The notes beneath the pieces are model-generated. The model was not told the origin of the DNA, did no database searches, and saw only the letters and a list, made by a program, of their open reading frames with translations. A DNA stretch of 64,000 nt from Cristatella mucedo. Its lineage: Eukaryota; Bryozoa; Phylactolaemata; Cristatellidae. The position numbers were made by a program, and so were the translations under genes. Positions 51,901 to 64,000 of the stretch are shown piece by piece. The stretch covers positions 485,001 to 549,000 of the forward strand of contig WPIO01000040.1 of NCBI GenBank assembly GCA_009760855.2, given 5' to 3'. Numbering within the stretch: the stretch's first letter is position 1; the number at the start of each line of letters is the position of its first letter.

Positions 51901-52028
51901 CTTCTTTTAGCATGCTATATATTTATGCATATATATTTGTATAATATATATTTACGCATATATATATATATTAGCGTGCTATGCAAATATATATATATAT
52001 ATATATTTGTATAGCACGCTAAAAAAAG
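51901..52028. mobile_element. 128-bp foldback/MITE-like AT-rich element
   Basis: The left end CTTCTTTTAGCATGCTATA and the reverse complement of the right end, CTTTTTTTAGCGTGCTATA, match at 17 of 19 positions. A third copy of the same motif (TTAGCGTGCTATGCAAATAT at 51971) pairs with the right end to form a nearly perfect 52-bp palindrome. The interior is TA-rich and non-coding. No obvious target-site duplication was seen. Confidence 0.6.
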
Positions 52029-52123
52029 AGGGCATCACTTGTTTTGCCAGTCGGATCGCCTATGCATCACCATTTTTCTTTCGAACGTTTGGAGGCACCA
52101 GCCTCGTTCGCACAAAACTTCCG

Positions 52124-52178
52124 ATGTGGGATCTTGGGTTGCCCAAGATCCCCTTCCATGTGGGATCTTGGGTTGCCC
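52124..52178. repeat. Perfect 11-bp hairpin and duplicated unit
   Basis: GGGATCTTGGG TTG CCCAAGATCCC at 52128-52152 is a perfect stem with a 3-nt loop. The segment ATGTGGGATCTTGGGTTGCC recurs at 52158-52177, so part of the stem is tandemly duplicated. Confidence 0.85.
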
Positions 52179-53074
52179 TGCACAAAGCGAGCGGCATTGC
52201 GCGACGGGCAGCTGGGCTGGTAACTCAAGAAACGCGGATGGGCGTCTACCTCAGGGCGTCGGCAATTGTGCAGCATCAGCCATAGATTATCACGTATTCG
52301 ATTCCTAGCCATTAGAATACAGTTACTGAGAATACTGGATGCCAGTCGAAGCCTAGCCGATTTAGCTCGTCGCCCTTTTATCGCGTCCCCTGCTCCGTCG
52401 GACAAAAGCCGCCCCCGCTCGGCTTTTAGCTCTCACATCGTCGAGTTGGGCTGGCAAACGCTGCTCGAAAAGCGGCTGTGGTAGCAACGTGTCGCGCGAT
52501 GCTGCAACCATGGCTACTGCTGGGCGGTTCGGAATGCCATGACTGGCCTTGGAGCATTACTTCCGCTGTCGCTGGTTTGCGGCTTGACGGGCTGCTGCTG
52601 GCTGGTTTTCTCTGTCGCGGCAGGTGAGCGAGTGTGCGTCACGTGCTCAGAAAACTGAGCGACAACGCACAGCCCATTTCATACGTAGAATATGAACGAT
52701 GCGCTCGCGGAGAATTAGCCGTATCTGCTGCTACCAGCTGAGATAAGCGTGCGGTTTGTAATCGGAATGCTACTCGTGGCCACTCGAAAGACATCTCTCG
52801 GGGTGAAGTTAGTCGCCGCTGTTGTTTTCTGTCGAGAGTCGCCTTCCACAATGCTGCATGCCCATCCATGCTCTAAACAGCATAGCCGGTCTAATTGCTG
52901 GCTCTGGATCCAGTGCCGCTGCGCTCGCTGAATCGTCAGCCGGAAAATCGGGGTAGTCATAGGGTAGTAGCGCAAGGAAGAAAGTGTAATATATCACGGC
53001 AGATTACACGGAAGTTGAGCCAGAATACTGTGCAAGCTGAGAAGAGAGTAATGTGTATCGAATACTGGCGAATA

Positions 53075-53235
53075 GGCCGCCACAGCACAAGAGGTAAGGT
53101 GCTCGCTCTTGGCGACTGAGGTCGGTCCTGGCTTCGAATCCTGCAGTGAGCGATCCTTTATTGCCAACTGCAAGCGGTAGTGACAGCCTTTAAGGCTCTC
53201 GTGCCACTATACAAATGAGACTGATAAGTCGGCAA
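53075..53235 (+). mobile_element. SINE-1 copy
   Basis: AGGTAAGGTGCTCGC, GGCTTCGAATCCTGCAGTG (box B), GCGATCCTTTATTGCC, GCAAGCGGTAGTGACAGCC and CTATACAAATGAGACTGATA are in SINE-1 order. It is moderately diverged at the tail. Confidence 0.7.
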
Positions 53236-55485
53236 ACATCAGATCTCATATTAAGCCAGTTTTTTTGTAAGTTGCACGTCCGTGTATTTTGAGTAGCGTG
53301 TCCATGTCATGCACAGTCAAGGCGAAAATACCAGCGGATTACCCGAAGGTATTACGAAGAAGCTAGTCACAGGTCCACACTGCGTTCGGAGTCGTCCGAG
53401 GCCACTTTCTAGCTAGGAGAGGAAGGAAGGAAGCTAAGGAGAGGAAGGAGCTGAGCGCATCACCTGCTTAGACTCGTGCTATTGCAGCGTTCTGTACGCT
53501 CCTGTGGACAGGGATTACCCATTCCGACAACGCTATCGTGAACTGAAAATTGATCTGAAAAAATAATACTTTTGTACAGCGCTTTCCTCACGGCAATAAT
53601 CCGGAGAGTGCTCACGTGAAGCTGCGGACGTGATTTAAAGACATTCTTGTCATATGTGGTATCGATTTGATTCAGTAGCTGATCCGAGTTTCAAAATGTC
53701 AGTCGGTATTTTTTTTCCAAGTAAAGAGCTACCGAAGGCCGTCTCCGGATGGACTCCGTGCCGAACTCCCCCCTCCCGTGCGACGTGCGTTCCCGGCAAC
53801 CTCTCGTTTTCCGGTGCTCAAACTATCGAGACTACCGGCCTCCTTCGCTCAAGACTGGTCTTGAAGCATTGGCTTTCCACATCCGCTGACGCCTAAGACC
53901 GGAACGCCGCTGCACTGATCTTCGGCATTGTGTGTACGCTTCTAATTGAATTGGCTGACCGGGCCGCAAACATCGCGTCCACTATGGTCGAAAATCGCAT
54001 CTCCGCTGCTCGACTTACGAAGGTTCCGGCTGGCGACGATAGCAACTACCGCGTCACAGTGTGCGGCATCGTCGCTCAGGCGCTCATCGCGTCGCTCATC
54101 GCGCACAGGCATCGTCGCTCAAATCAGCCAAATACATGAATGTATTGGCTGCGTGAATTTTCAGTGGCAGCGCGGAAAGCAGACAGTTCAAAATGCAGAG
54201 CCGCAGTGGATGAGCCAATCGCACGCTCCGCGGGAATGAGCGCCGAAGAAACATTGCCCTCTAGGTCAAGTACGACGCGAAAGGATTATCTTCCTCGTGG
54301 TGTAAACGAGGTCAGCGACGGTCGCTGCCATATTTTCTCGTGGGCGCAGATCAAAGGACGGAGCAGTCGAAAGTTGATGAAATCGGCCGTAATCTCAGCT
54401 GAAAGTGCCGTTAGCTAGTGAGCTTGCAGCCGGCGCCGATAGGTGGCAGGCGAGCGCAGCACGACTCGCTGCATCGAAACCACATCCGGCGGCGGTGCCC
54501 CACGTCCGGCTCTCTTTAGCCGTGCAGAACGAGGAACTTTTGCAATGGCTGACTTAAATCTGACTGTTCGACGGCCCGACCGACAACCGCCGAATACGTA
54601 CAGCACAGCCCGTGCGGCAGTGGGCGCTTGCAGATGACTGTGCGGGTGCGAAGGCGAGGCTTGTACGAATGCGAAGGCGAGGCTTCGCATCCGCCAGGAC
54701 ATCCGCCTGCAGAGGCTGGTTTGCCGATTTCGCGCTCATTCGCATCATTGAGCTGAGGCGGCGGCTGCGGCCTCTACCGTCCTCAACTTCTCATAGTAAT
54801 TCCTCGAGTCACCACTGGCGGCTCGAGCCCTCTAGTCGGGTGCCGATTGCCGCGCGACGTCGCGGCACTCGGCGACGCCGGAGCGCTCGGCGCCTCATGC
54901 GACAGCCTTCATCGGAGGAGGCGGAGCAGCTGAGCTGACGTCGGCACCGCACTCGGATGCCATCTTAGGAGCACGCCTGGAGCGGTCGTAATTTCGAATT
55001 TAACTTGAGAGTCAATGCCATTCGCCGATCTAGAAGGTCTTTTAGCAATCTGGCATTACTTCCCCCACTGCACGCGAAGTTACCTCCCCCGAAGCCCGAG
55101 CGCGCTAGGAAATCCTGACGCTGACCTTCTTCGCTCGGCACAAAAAGGAGCCCGCTCGCCGGGATCGCTCGTCGTCTCGAGATGCATCCTAAAATAACCT
55201 CTCCCCCATCCATGCGGACAACCGTGCGAAAGCGACTAGACATTTCCCGAATTCCACCTTCTCGGATGGTAAAAATACGGGCTTAAATTGCTGGCATTTA
55301 GGAAATGCAGGTGCTGGTCTTTCTCTCAAATGTAAGAGTCCTCGCTGCCACAAGCGCGAGCAAAGTGCTCAGAAGGACAAGTGCTCTCTCACTCTCTCAG
55401 GGGCTGCGCATTTCAACTAGTATTATAGCAATGTAAATATTAATATAAATATGTACAATAAATAATAAATAAATAAATAAAATAG

Positions 55486-63909
<8,424 letters not shown>

Positions 63910-64000
63910 GTAAGCTTCAAAGAGACGTTGCACGTTCTTCTGCTCGGCGGCTAGTCAGCCGACGCCACCGGTAGCCTTATCAATCTAGGCGGCAACACGG

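Larger units (their letters stand above)
50081..55485. other. Intergenic or 5'-flanking region, no supportable gene
   Basis: It contains a LINE-A-like tail scrap near 50110-50175, AT-rich palindromes (51785-52028), a short perfect hairpin (52128-52152) and a SINE-1 copy (53075). From about 54400 the sequence becomes GC-rich. 54610-54940 has an Arg/Ser-rich frame that could be an upstream exon of the low-complexity gene, but nothing confirms it. GCGTCGCTCATC-type short duplications occur near 54070-54100. Confidence 0.45.

Noticed and set aside
54612-54938. Arg/Ser-rich 108-codon frame as a separate gene
   Set aside because: GC-rich composition alone explains openness. No homology or splice evidence. 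It could at most be an upstream exon of the low-complexity gene.

Overview
This is intron-rich, repeat-dense nuclear DNA from an animal. All coding evidence is GT-AG spliced, with single-copy metazoan genes embedded in CR1/L2-like LINE fragments, tRNA-headed SINEs, hAT remnants and long microsatellites. The proteins are clearly animal orthologs but quite diverged from the vertebrate forms I remember, so I favour an invertebrate (possibly a flatworm or another lophotrochozoan). The species is not determinable from the sequence alone. There are no bacterial-style operons, no CRISPR array and no rRNA.

Layout. (1) 37-351 (+): UQCC2, a mitochondrial complex III assembly factor, as one open exon. 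(2) 3245-22803 (-): a complete DDX11/ChlR1 (CHL1) Fe-S DEAH helicase. I could trace 23 exons, and every junction keeps phase, giving 928 codons. Its introns carry long CA, GA and TC arrays, SINE and LINE copies and a 60-bp-arm hairpin. Its last codons and stop come from an inserted LINE. (3) 22804-26064: intergenic, with a 29-bp minisatellite joined to a LINE. (4) 26065-26343 (+): TIMM10B, a small Tim chaperone with twin CX3C motifs. (5) 27200-27512 (+): two in-phase exons of a gene I do not recognise. (6) about 29218-49675 (+): CENPI (Mis6/CENP-I), an inner-kinetochore subunit. About a dozen exons are recognised, and its introns are filled with LINEs, SINEs and a dead hAT transposon. (7) 49998-55485: mostly non-coding, with a SPIN-like hAT terminus and AT-rich palindromes. 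(8) about 55486 to 63909 and probably beyond (+): a GC-rich gene for a very low-complexity Ser/Ala/Thr-rich protein. Its exons join in phase and its 5' part runs through a 0.5-kb CCGCCA array.

Four repeat families recur. LINE-A is CR1/L2-like and ends in an AAGCGCC...GGCGCTT hairpin plus (TTA)n. LINE-B is a second family of the same general type and ends in a short (ACATT)n tail. SINE-1 is tRNA-headed with a tail like GGCTGTTAAATCAGCTAGTA. SINE-2 is tRNA-headed and ends in the LINE-A hairpin tail, so LINE-A is its likely mobilising partner.

Functionally, two neighbours are mitochondrial biogenesis factors (UQCC2, TIMM10B) and two act on chromosomes in mitosis (DDX11 in cohesion, CENPI at the kinetochore). 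I see no evidence that this proximity is more than coincidence. Splice calls were made by eye from reading frame, GT-AG signals and remembered family similarity. They need transcript support.
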